Positions 7,036 through 12,937 of a stretch of 17,086 nt of DNA are shown piece after piece. The number at the start of each line of letters is the position of its first letter. Position 1 is the stretch's first letter. The stretch covers positions 1 through 17,086 of the forward strand of contig JAAXHY010000182.1 in NCBI GenBank assembly GCA_012270665.1. The letters are read 5' to 3'. This DNA comes from Dehalococcoidia bacterium. Lineage in GTDB: Bacteria; Chloroflexota; Dehalococcoidia; SAR202; UBA11138. A program made the position numbers and the translations under genes. The notes under the pieces were generated by a model. That model did not search any database. It was not told the origin of the DNA and saw only the letters and a list, made by a program, of their open reading frames with translations.

Positions 7036-7953
7036 CTACCCCTCCACCACATACTCGAACAGACTTTCAAGGGAGTCGTCTAGTGGTTCTACACGTGTAA
7101 GCCGGACGGAGTTGTCCCGGGCCAGCTTAGCGATAGACCGTTGGAGAGTGGCGACGTTCCGGCTGTAAACGATCAGCGAGCCGTCCTCCGAGACGGTGAC
7201 AGTGTCGACATCGTCCATGGCGACGATTACGGAAGCCATCAAGCGTGGGAAATCCACGACGACGCGCACCTTGTATGCCTGCTCGTCGAGCTTGGAGCGT
7301 ATCGCCCTGAAGTCTCCCGCGGCGGCCAGCTTGCCGCTAATCATCAGCAGTATTCTGCTGGCCAGCGTCTCGACCTCTTCCAGGATGTGGGAGGATATTA
7401 GAATCGTGCGACCTTCGGAGGCGAGACGATTCATAACGTCCTGAAACTCGATTCGCTGACGCGGATCGGTCCCGTTGAGTGGCTCGTCGAGGATGATGAC
7501 CTGGGGGTCGTGGACGAGAGCGGCGGCAAGCCGCATACGCTGTCTCATCCCCCGAGAGTAGGTTCCCATCTTACGGCCCTGAGCCTCCTCCAGTCCGACT
7601 ATCGAGATAGCGCGGTCAACGTAGTCCTTCATGGGCGACAGTTTGTTGAGTTTAGCTGAGAACTCCACCAACTGTCTCCCGGTATAGAAGTCGTAGATGG
7701 ACTCATGCTCGGGCATGAAGCCCAGACGACTGTACAGACCGGGATTGTCGCGCACAGGCTCTCCGAGCATCTTTATCTCGCCCCTGGAGCAGTCCGCGAG
7801 TCCGGCTATAAGGTGCAGGAGCGTTGTCTTGCCCGCTCCGTTAGGCCCGAGCAGGCCGGTTATCCCAGGACCGATATCGAAAGTGACATCGTTCACCGCG
7901 ACAACGCTGCCGTACCACTTGGACACATCCACGACTTCGATAGGCGAGTTCAA
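7036..7953 (-). CDS. ABC transporter ATP-binding protein 2 (ABC-2 / drug-export type)
   Basis: This is a 305-residue ABC ATPase. Walker A is GPNGAGKTT (36-44), the signature is YSRGMRQRMRL instead of LSGGQ, Walker B is VIILDEP, and the H-loop is ILISSHILEEV. The D-loop region reads LNGTDP where most relatives, including ATPase 1 here, have TAGLDP. The extra ~80 C-terminal residues fit the regulatory tail of ABC-2 exporter ATPases. The start is TTG at 7953, supported by GGAGG 8 nt upstream. It overlaps the stop of the preceding permease by 4 bp (TTGA), so translation is coupled. The next gene, permease 2, begins at the base after its stop. It most likely powers permease 2, alone or in a four-subunit complex with the upstream pair. 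Confidence 0.92.
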   Translation of the reverse strand: MNSPIEVVDVSKWYGSVVAVNDVTFDIGPGITGLLGPNGAGKTTLLHLIAGLADCSRGEIKMLGEPVRDNPGLYSRLGFMPEHESIYDFYTGRQLVEFSAKLNKLSPMKDYVDRAISIVGLEEAQGRKMGTYSRGMRQRMRLAAALVHDPQVIILDEPLNGTDPRQRIEFQDVMNRLASEGRTILISSHILEEVETLASRILLMISGKLAAAGDFRAIRSKLDEQAYKVRVVVDFPRLMASVIVAMDDVDTVTVSEDGSLIVYSRNVATLQRSIAKLARDNSVRLTRVEPLDDSLESLFEYVVEG

Positions 7954-8909
7954 GCCAGCAGCCTCCGATAGCGGTTCCAGAGAAGAAATGCTGTAACACC
8001 GACTACAACCACGTACCAGAGGATCGGTACGATTTCGGGCAGCCTGGCTACTTGCTCCATTACGGGGTTATCGTTGTCTTCCTTGTTGAAAATCATGTCG
8101 CTGATATGGATTGGGACATTGCCCAGGTCAATGAGACCCACCAGGGGCGCAAAGTCGGTGTCGCCCAACAGGGCATTGCTCTCCCTCTCGACGACAACGC
8201 CGTTAACGGTTCTTTCGCTTTCTTGAGTGCCGCTGATGAGAATTCCGGCGGTGGCGGCGGATATCAGCCATAGTCCGATTACGAACGCCGAAGCGTACAC
8301 GCGCCGGGTAGTAAACGCCGCGGCCGCAAGAGGGATCGTAGTCGTCAATATCGCAATGACAAGCCCAGCGCCCAGAAATCTTGGAATGTCCGCCCAGTTG
8401 TTTCGTAGGTATTCGAGCGGCTCGGCTGCGCTCATAGTCAGTCCGACCATGAGAACCACCTGACCCGTGTATATGAATATAAGGCTCACTGCGAAGAATG
8501 CCAGCCAGCGTCCAAGTACGTAGTCAGTGAACGTCAACGAGCGCACCAGGTAGAGAGTTATCACGCCGCTCCGGCGATCCGGACACAACAGTTCGGGGGC
8601 AATGACCGCGGAGAACAGAAGCAGGACCAGCGATACTATCTGGTAGTAGTCGGCGTGTCCGGGGATGTCCAGGGCGACCCCGATGATCCTCTCAGTGGTG
8701 GCGGCGATGATGATGAACACGATGGCAGGCGCCATAACGGCGCCAAAGAACAAGATGGGCATTATCTTGGCGAGAGCGCCGCGCCCCAATCCGAAACAAG
8801 TGCGAATACCGTTCACGAACAGGGCCTTGCGAGCGCCCGCCCTGCCTTCACGAGGGCCGTCGTAGCGCTGGTAGCCGAGGTCGAAAAGCTGGCCTTCAGA
8901 TGTGCTCAT
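7950..8909 (-). CDS. ABC-2-type transporter permease, large subunit
   Basis: This 319-residue membrane protein starts with a polar N-terminus containing LFDLGYQRYDGPREGR. That segment is characteristic of a family of ABC permease subunits encoded beside ABC-2 ATPases. Hydrophobic segments follow at IMPILFFGAVMAPAIVFIII, IVSLVLLLFSAVIAPELL, WLAFFAVSLIFIYTGQVVLM, FLGAGLVIAILTTTIPLAAA, FVIGLWLISAATAGIL and the C-terminal ILWYVVVVGVTAFLLW. The sequence ELLCPDRRSGVITLYLVRSL is the usual cytosolic loop of these permeases. A ~90-residue loop before the last span (TQESERTVNG to MEQVARLPEI) probably lies outside the membrane. It starts 19 bp after ATPase 1 and overlaps ATPase 2 by 4 bp. The partner is likely ATPase 1; the substrate is unknown. 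Confidence 0.87.
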   Translation of the reverse strand: MSTSEGQLFDLGYQRYDGPREGRAGARKALFVNGIRTCFGLGRGALAKIMPILFFGAVMAPAIVFIIIAATTERIIGVALDIPGHADYYQIVSLVLLLFSAVIAPELLCPDRRSGVITLYLVRSLTFTDYVLGRWLAFFAVSLIFIYTGQVVLMVGLTMSAAEPLEYLRNNWADIPRFLGAGLVIAILTTTIPLAAAAFTTRRVYASAFVIGLWLISAATAGILISGTQESERTVNGVVVERESNALLGDTDFAPLVGLIDLGNVPIHISDMIFNKEDNDNPVMEQVARLPEIVPILWYVVVVGVTAFLLWNRYRRLLA

Positions 8910-8928
8910 TCTATGTACACACTCGCCG

Positions 8929-9828
8929 TCAACGCTGTTCCCTGAAAATCTCTGTGAGGCGGTGGCGACGAGGCCCCAGGCGGCGCAGCCTTACACCGGA
9001 GTCTGCCAGCGTGTCTCTTATCTTGTCGTACTGCTCGGCCCCGACATCCTGCACCGCTACGGAATAGCCGTCCAAGGCACAATCGAGTCCGCGTTCCGAG
9101 AGAGCGGACATCAGAAATTCCGCTCCGCCATCTACGTCTATGAATATGGTCTCGGTTTCCTGAGTGAAGCCGGAGACTTCTCCGGACTCCACTACCTGCC
9201 CTCTTTCGAGAACGATGATTCGGTCGCAGGTTGTTTCGACGTCGCCCATGAGGTGGGTTGAAAGTACGATGCTGATTCCGAACTCGCGCCCGGTTCTGCG
9301 GATGAGGGCGAGCATCTCCTCGCGTCCGACCGGATCCAGTCCGGCGGTCGGCTCATCCAGCATCACTATTACGGGATCGTGGACGAGCGCCTGGGCGAGT
9401 TTCACCCGCTGAATCATTCCGGTGGAGTACTCACCAATGGGGCGGTAGCGTTCTTCGTCCAGTCCGACGTGCCGGAGGGTATCCGCGGCCCTGGTACGGG
9501 CTGCGGTAGGTGGAAGTCCGCTTACCTGCGCCATATGTGTGAGAAACTCGGAGGCGGTCATCGAATCAGGGAGACAATCGTGCTCGGGCATGTATCCCAG
9601 GCGGCTCTTGATCTCCACATTCTCATAGGGATGCTCTCCCATTACGGAAGCCGAGCCATCGGTTGGAGTGAGCAGCCCCAAGAACAGCTTTATCGCGGTG
9701 CTCTTGCCCGCGCCGTTGGGACCAAGCAGGCCGGTTATGCCCTGCCCTACTGTGAAATTGACCTCGTCCAAGGCTACCGTACTGCCGTATCGCTTGGTGA
9801 GGTCTTTAGCCTCCATTATAGCTACCAT
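8929..9828 (-). CDS. ABC transporter ATP-binding protein 1 (ABC-2 / drug-export type)
   Basis: This is a 299-residue ABC ATPase. Walker A is GPNGAGKST (36-44), the Q-loop region is SRLGYMPEHDCL, the signature is YSTGMIQRVKLAQAL, Walker B plus D-loop is VIVMLDEPTAGLDP, and the H-loop is VLSTHLMGDVE. The C-terminal ~80 residues form the tail seen in ABC-2 export ATPases. ATG 9828 (MVAIMEAKDL) is chosen; ATG 9816 (MEAKDL) is an equal candidate. A longer frame reaches 10035 but would overlap coaE heavily and is rejected. Neither start has a convincing ribosome binding site. A TATAAT hexamer sits 6 nt before ATG 9828, so a leaderless transcript is possible. It follows the coaE stop by 7 bp and precedes permease 1 by 19 bp. 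Family certain; start uncertain. Confidence 0.92.
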   Translation of the reverse strand: MVAIMEAKDLTKRYGSTVALDEVNFTVGQGITGLLGPNGAGKSTAIKLFLGLLTPTDGSASVMGEHPYENVEIKSRLGYMPEHDCLPDSMTASEFLTHMAQVSGLPPTAARTRAADTLRHVGLDEERYRPIGEYSTGMIQRVKLAQALVHDPVIVMLDEPTAGLDPVGREEMLALIRRTGREFGISIVLSTHLMGDVETTCDRIIVLERGQVVESGEVSGFTQETETIFIDVDGGAEFLMSALSERGLDCALDGYSVAVQDVGAEQYDKIRDTLADSGVRLRRLGPRRHRLTEIFREQR

Positions 9829-9834
9829 GGTGAA

Positions 9835-9840
9835 ATTATA
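9835..9840 (-). promoter_or_regulatory. TATAAT hexamer at the coaE / ABC ATPase junction
   Basis: On the minus strand TATAAT overlaps the coaE stop codon and lies 6 nt before ATG 9828. It would place transcription initiation at or next to the start codon, giving a leaderless mRNA. No good -35 is seen at 16-18 bp. It may equally be the by-product of an Arg-Ile-stop ending. Confidence 0.3.
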
Positions 9841-10495
9841 TACGTTCCTTCCACCAGGCGGTATAGCGGGAGGGTTCGAGTTCTCCATTCCGCCACAGGT
9901 GGCGGACTTGAGTGAAGTGGCTGCGGACCTCGGAACGGAACTGGTCTTCGGTCTCGTTGTTGAAGATGAGCAGGTCGGCGGCAGGGGCGCGCTCTTCCCA
10001 GGATCGCTGGCTGGCCATGCGCTGGTCAATCTCATCGTCGGTGTACTGGTTGCGGGCGACGAGGCGACCGCGAACTGTATCCTGATCGGCGGCGAACAGC
10101 CAAGTCTGATGACACCACCGTCCGTAGCCCGCCTCTACCAGGTTCACCGCTTCCAATACCGCAACATCGTCTGCGCCGAGAGTACGGTTCCACTCCTCGA
10201 TGACCGCCTTGATAGCGTCCGCGATGCTGCCTATAGCAGTCGTGAGCTTGTTCATCTCCTCCGGCTTGCCGAAAACCTTGGCTCCCAGCTTTCGCCTGTC
10301 TATATAGCCGTCCTCCCCGACTATCTCATCGCCAAAGATGGCGACTATGCGGTCGAAGGCCTCAGTGCCAGGGTCGTACATCCGGTGAACGAGTCGGTCG
10401 GCGTCGCAGTGGACAGCGCCCTGGTCAACCATCAACTGGCAGGCGGTGGACTTTCCGGTTGCGATGGAGCCCGTGACTCCGATGATGAGAGGCAT
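9836..10495 (-). CDS. coaE: Dephospho-CoA kinase
   Basis: This 219-residue kinase catalyses the last step of coenzyme A synthesis: ATP-dependent phosphorylation of dephospho-CoA at the 3'-OH of its ribose. The P-loop GSIATGKS spans residues 9-16. The substrate/metal-binding segment HCDADRLVHRMYDPGTEAF follows around 29-47, then DRIVAIFG, DGYIDRRKLGAKVF and the LID-side segment VRGRLVARNQYTDDEIDQRM with its arginines. The C-terminus FNNETEDQFRSEV is the usual NDG(N)-type end, followed by a ~25-residue tail rich in Trp and Arg (HLWRNGELEPSRYTAWWKER). The length is close to that of the family. It sits between the Uma2 gene (47-bp gap) and ABC ATPase 1 (7-bp gap) on one strand. A housekeeping enzyme inside an accessory cluster suggests transcriptional read-through rather than shared function. 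Confidence 0.93.
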   Translation of the reverse strand: MPLIIGVTGSIATGKSTACQLMVDQGAVHCDADRLVHRMYDPGTEAFDRIVAIFGDEIVGEDGYIDRRKLGAKVFGKPEEMNKLTTAIGSIADAIKAVIEEWNRTLGADDVAVLEAVNLVEAGYGRWCHQTWLFAADQDTVRGRLVARNQYTDDEIDQRMASQRSWEERAPAADLLIFNNETEDQFRSEVRSHFTQVRHLWRNGELEPSRYTAWWKERI

Positions 10496-10542
10496 GGTGA
10501 TTCTCAGTGGTCAGATTTCAGTTGAAGGCTCGAAGGCGTGAG

Positions 10543-11190
10543 TCAGAATAGCGGGCTCCAGATATTTCGCATATCGAGCGAGAATCCGGGCAGCTCGGGG
10601 GCGGCGGAGAGCGTGTCCGGGTCTTCCAGTATCTCTACGGTCGCGTCTGGGCGAAATACGTAAGCGCGCCTGTCACGGGGATCCAGGAGCCAGCCGAGCA
10701 GGGCTCCGTTATCCATATACTCGGCCATCTTATCGAGCAGCGCGGTGAGGCTGTCAGTATCCGAGCGCAGCTCAACTACAAAGTACGGACAAATGGCGAA
10801 GAACCCGCGGCGTTCTTCATCGGATAACTCGGCTAGGCGCGACTTGGGTATCCAGGAAGAGTCGGGAGAGCGCATCGCGCTATTGGGCAGCCTGAAGCCG
10901 GTGGAAGAATCGAACACGATTCCGGTTCCATCCTGCCGGGACCAGTATCCCAGTTGGGCCGTTATGTCGGCGTTCCTGATACCGGTGTCGCCATAGGTGG
11001 GTGACATGAGTTCCAACTCCCCAAAGGCGGTCCGCTCAATACGAACACCACGGTTCATCGCGCAGAAGCGCGCGAACTGTTCCTCGGTCAGTTCCAGCAC
11101 AGGAGACAGCTTGACGACGATAGGAAGAATCTCGTCCTCCAGGCGGATAGGGGCCGTCTCAACAGCGCGGGCCAAGGTCTGGGATGTCAT
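10543..11190 (-). CDS. Uma2-family (DUF820) putative restriction-fold endonuclease
   Basis: This 215-residue protein matches the Uma2 family, predicted PD-(D/E)XK-fold nucleases common in cyanobacteria and Chloroflexi. Visible in order are the N-terminal LTEEQFARFCAMNRG segment, FGELELMSPTYGDTGIRNADI, the acidic SPDSSWIPKSR near residues 108-118 and YFVVELRSDTDSLTALLDKM near 136-155. The last two carry the Asp and the Glu expected in the catalytic core. MAEYMDNGALLGWLLDPRDRRAYVF is the family's C-terminal signature. No helix-turn-helix or methylase neighbour is seen. The ATG has GAGGT about 7 nt upstream. A long hairpin separates it from the upstream LLM gene. The biological role of Uma2 proteins is not established; the family assignment is good. 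Confidence 0.85.
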   Translation of the reverse strand: MTSQTLARAVETAPIRLEDEILPIVVKLSPVLELTEEQFARFCAMNRGVRIERTAFGELELMSPTYGDTGIRNADITAQLGYWSRQDGTGIVFDSSTGFRLPNSAMRSPDSSWIPKSRLAELSDEERRGFFAICPYFVVELRSDTDSLTALLDKMAEYMDNGALLGWLLDPRDRRAYVFRPDATVEILEDPDTLSAAPELPGFSLDMRNIWSPLF

Positions 11191-11217
11191 AGTGATACCT
11201 CACATCGAATAGCGTAC

Positions 11218-11260
11218 ATCTACGCTGGCCGCCGCTTTCTGGAAGGCCGCCAGCGTAGAT
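11218..11260 (-). terminator. Long hairpin after LLM gene 2 (terminator or RNA-stability element)
   Basis: Arms atctacgctggc (11218-11229) and gccagcgtagat (11249-11260) pair perfectly over 12 bp. After one C-C mismatch three further pairs extend the stem to 16 positions. It begins about 16 nt beyond the LLM 2 stop codon on the minus strand and ends 27 nt before the Uma2 start. No U-tract follows on either strand, so it is not a textbook intrinsic terminator. It could still end, stabilise or process the transcript. Confidence 0.55.
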
Positions 11261-11276
11261 AAGGGAGATCAGCCCC

Positions 11277-12470
11277 CTAATTGTCGCCAGCCGCCGCGGC
11301 GGTCGCCATGCGGTTCTTGAAGTGGGGCATGACTTCCTTGCCGAACGCCTCGAGCTGTTCGAGTATCACGCTCTGCGGCGTGCCGACGGGCAGGCCCATG
11401 TTTACATGGTCCAGACCGGGCCAGCGGCGCTCGACGTCCTCCATCCGCTCGATTATCTGCTCGGGCGTACCCACCAGCCATGAACCAGCTTCGACGGCGG
11501 ACTCGAGCGTGGGCAGATCGGCGTGGGGAGCGCGCGCCGGGTCGGCCAACGCCGCCAACTGGTCATCGGAGAGTCCGCGCACGAACCCCAAGGGGGCGAA
11601 CATCTTCATGTTCTCTTCGTAGAAAGGTCTCGCCTGCTCGATGGCCTCTTCGGGGGAGTCGGCAATGAAGAATGAGATCCCAAGAATGAGGTCGCCGCCA
11701 AGTTCGGTCTCGTTACCATGGGCGGCCTGTACATCCTGCCATTTCTTGACGACCTGTTCAGAGGCGCCGCCGGGCGCGGCGCCGCCGCCGATGACCCCCT
11801 TGATGCCGTGCTTGGCCATGAAGTTCAGTCCGCGGTCTCCGGCGCTGACGATTGGCTGCCAGCATTCTACCGGCATGTTGACGGGGCGAGGGACGAGACT
11901 TATCTCCTTCAGGGTGTAACCTCTGTACGGCACTTCTGGCGGGATAGTGTAATACTTGCCCTTGTGCGAGAAGGACTCTTCCTCGAAGGATTTCAGGATG
12001 ATCTCGACCTGCTCCTCGAAGTAGTCGCGATTCTCGTCCTGGTCCATCATGGGCGCGCCGAACGCCTCGACCTCGCGCGTATGATACCCGCGACCGACAC
12101 CGAATATCACTCTGCCATTGGTGAGAATGTCCGCGGTGGCGAAGTCCTCGGCCATTCTCAGCGGGTGCCACATGGGCGCGATGTTGAATCCGCAGCCCAT
12201 CTTGATCTGTTTCGTCAAGTGAGCGAGGTGAACGCTGAGTTGGAGAATGTTCGGGATACACTCGTAACCCTCGGGCTGGAAGTGGTGTTCGGCCATCCAG
12301 AAAACGTCGTAGCCGAGGTCGTCCATGAGCGTGCAGATGGCCTCCGTCTTGTCGAAGACGGTAATAAGCTCGTCGTTGGAGTAGAATCGGTCGTTCGCGG
12401 CGGTTCCCGCGAAACCAATGTTGTCCAGGTCAATGTGCCCGGCAAAGAGGCTTCCGAATTTATCTATCAT
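11277..12470 (-). CDS. LLM-class flavin-dependent oxidoreductase (paralogue 2)
   Basis: This 397-residue luciferase-like oxidoreductase is a clear paralogue of the gene at 5128-6273. Both share MDDLG, FWMAEHHF/LWMAEHHF, EGYECIPNI, the PMWHP segment, ADILT, IFGVGRGYH, the FSHKGKYY/FSHQGKRY segment and LVPRP, in the same order with almost no gaps over the N-terminal ~220 residues. Such enzymes oxidise organic molecules with a reduced flavin. ATG 12470 (MIDKFGS) is preferred to the longer frame from 12578: it matches the paralogue, has GGGAG 8 nt upstream, and lies about 25 nt after the start of a near-consensus promoter. The upstream extension would cover that promoter. The tail MATAAAAGDN is low-complexity. 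The gene diverges from the MFS pair, and a long hairpin follows its stop. Substrate unknown. Confidence 0.92.
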   Translation of the reverse strand: MIDKFGSLFAGHIDLDNIGFAGTAANDRFYSNDELITVFDKTEAICTLMDDLGYDVFWMAEHHFQPEGYECIPNILQLSVHLAHLTKQIKMGCGFNIAPMWHPLRMAEDFATADILTNGRVIFGVGRGYHTREVEAFGAPMMDQDENRDYFEEQVEIILKSFEEESFSHKGKYYTIPPEVPYRGYTLKEISLVPRPVNMPVECWQPIVSAGDRGLNFMAKHGIKGVIGGGAAPGGASEQVVKKWQDVQAAHGNETELGGDLILGISFFIADSPEEAIEQARPFYEENMKMFAPLGFVRGLSDDQLAALADPARAPHADLPTLESAVEAGSWLVGTPEQIIERMEDVERRWPGLDHVNMGLPVGTPQSVILEQLEAFGKEVMPHFKNRMATAAAAGDN

Positions 12471-12501
12471 GGTCACATCTCCCGTGCTTGGTATTGGGAA
12501 C

Positions 12502-12529
12502 ATTGTAGATGAGTGTACGCGAGTGTCAA
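12502..12529 (-). promoter_or_regulatory. Near-consensus sigma-70-type promoter of LLM gene 2
   Basis: On the minus strand TTGACA (12529-12524) and TACAAT (12507-12502) are 16 bp apart. Initiation would fall near 12495, giving a ~25-nt leader that contains the GGGAG ribosome binding site. It is the best -35/-10 pair seen in the window. Confidence 0.75.
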
Positions 12530-12583
12530 GGAAAGCAATCGAAAGCGGGTCTGAAAACACGTAGAAGACCGCCGCCATGAAAG

Positions 12584-12592
12584 TGTGATAAT
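12584..12592 (+). promoter_or_regulatory. Extended -10 element in front of the 122-nt structured element
   Basis: TGTGATAAT (TGn plus GATAAT) would start plus-strand transcription about 7 nt later, near 12599. That is almost exactly the first base of the inverted-repeat element at 12601. No good -35 is visible, which extended -10 promoters can tolerate. Confidence 0.4.
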
Positions 12593-12600
12593 TGAATCAA

Positions 12601-12722
12601 GCTTCGCCGGTGTCAACGGCCTTTCGGATGTTCGCGGGGCAGCCTGTCTGCCTCAGCGAATTGCGTCCCTCCTCGCCGGGTTAGACCATACGAAAGGCAG
12701 CTGCCCCGACAGCCGGCGAAGC
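12601..12722 (+). repeat. 122-nt nested inverted repeat with pseudoknot topology (candidate ncRNA or MITE/REP-like element)
   Basis: Outer arms gcttcgccggtgtc (12601-12614) and gacagccggcgaagc (12708-12722) pair over 14 bp with a single bulged G at 12712. Inside them cctttcg (12620-12626) pairs with cgaaagg (12691-12697), and after one mismatch atg (12628-12630) pairs with cat (12687-12689). A third perfect 8-bp pairing, ggggcagc (12636-12643) with gctgcccc (12700-12707), crosses the second stem, giving an H-type pseudoknot arrangement next to the outer stem. No flanking target-site duplication is evident and no known riboswitch consensus was recognised. The strand is assigned from the upstream extended -10 element; both strands could fold. 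Function unknown. Confidence 0.55.
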
Positions 12723-12937
12723 CTCCCCTCCCTCCCCGTATTGGCCGGATGCGCCGCATATGCGTGGAAGCGTCAAATTTCTGGCGGGTATCCAGCGTAG
12801 TATGACAATACCCAGAGCCTTGATTCGTGTCCTTCGTGGATAGAACCGGATGCGCCGCTGCCCACCACTTCTGTGATGCTTGCCATATGCGGTTGCGTTT
12901 CGGTTGAATACATCAGCCGTGCTACAATCAACCTATA
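12723..12937. other. Non-coding remainder of the LLM 2 / MFS 1 divergent spacer with short repeats
   Basis: No credible gene was found. Short frames exist but have no ribosome binding site or recognisable product. The stretch holds a 13-bp direct repeat ccggatgcgccgc at 12745-12757 and 12846-12858, an 8-bp repeat catatgcg at 12757-12764 and 12884-12891, and the 10-bp palindrome cgcatatgcg at 12755-12764. These are candidate regulator-binding sites for the divergent promoters. Confidence 0.45.
12920..12928 (+). promoter_or_regulatory. Extended -10 promoter of the MFS gene pair
   Basis: TGCTACAAT at 12920-12928 combines the TGn extension with TACAAT. Initiation near 12935 would leave only about 3 nt before the TTG start at 12938, implying an essentially leaderless mRNA. 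A weak TTCGGT at 18 bp spacing could serve as -35. Confidence 0.45.

Noticed and set aside
9829..10035. An N-terminal extension of ABC ATPase 1 starting at 10035.
   Set aside because: It lies over the coaE 3' end, has no ABC homology and lacks a ribosome binding site; the ABC domain begins right after ATG 9828 or 9816.
11718..12512. A 264-codon plus-strand frame opposite LLM 2, and the similar 276-codon frame at 5179-6009 opposite LLM 1.
   Set aside because: Both mirror the codon pattern of the LLM genes, resemble each other only because those genes are paralogues, and contain no recognisable domain.
12471..12578. An N-terminal extension of LLM 2 starting at 12578.
   Set aside because: It would cover a near-consensus promoter and ribosome binding site, and the paralogue starts at the same MIDKF position.
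12595..12730. The 122-nt element as an insertion sequence remnant with target-site duplication.
   Set aside because: The bases on either side (ttgaatcaa and ctcccctcc) are not duplicates, and there is no transposase fragment, so only a non-autonomous repeat remains possible.
12585..12800. A 71-codon plus-strand frame across the structured element.
   Set aside because: It has no ribosome binding site or recognisable product and is interrupted in meaning by the inverted repeats; the pairing explains the sequence better.
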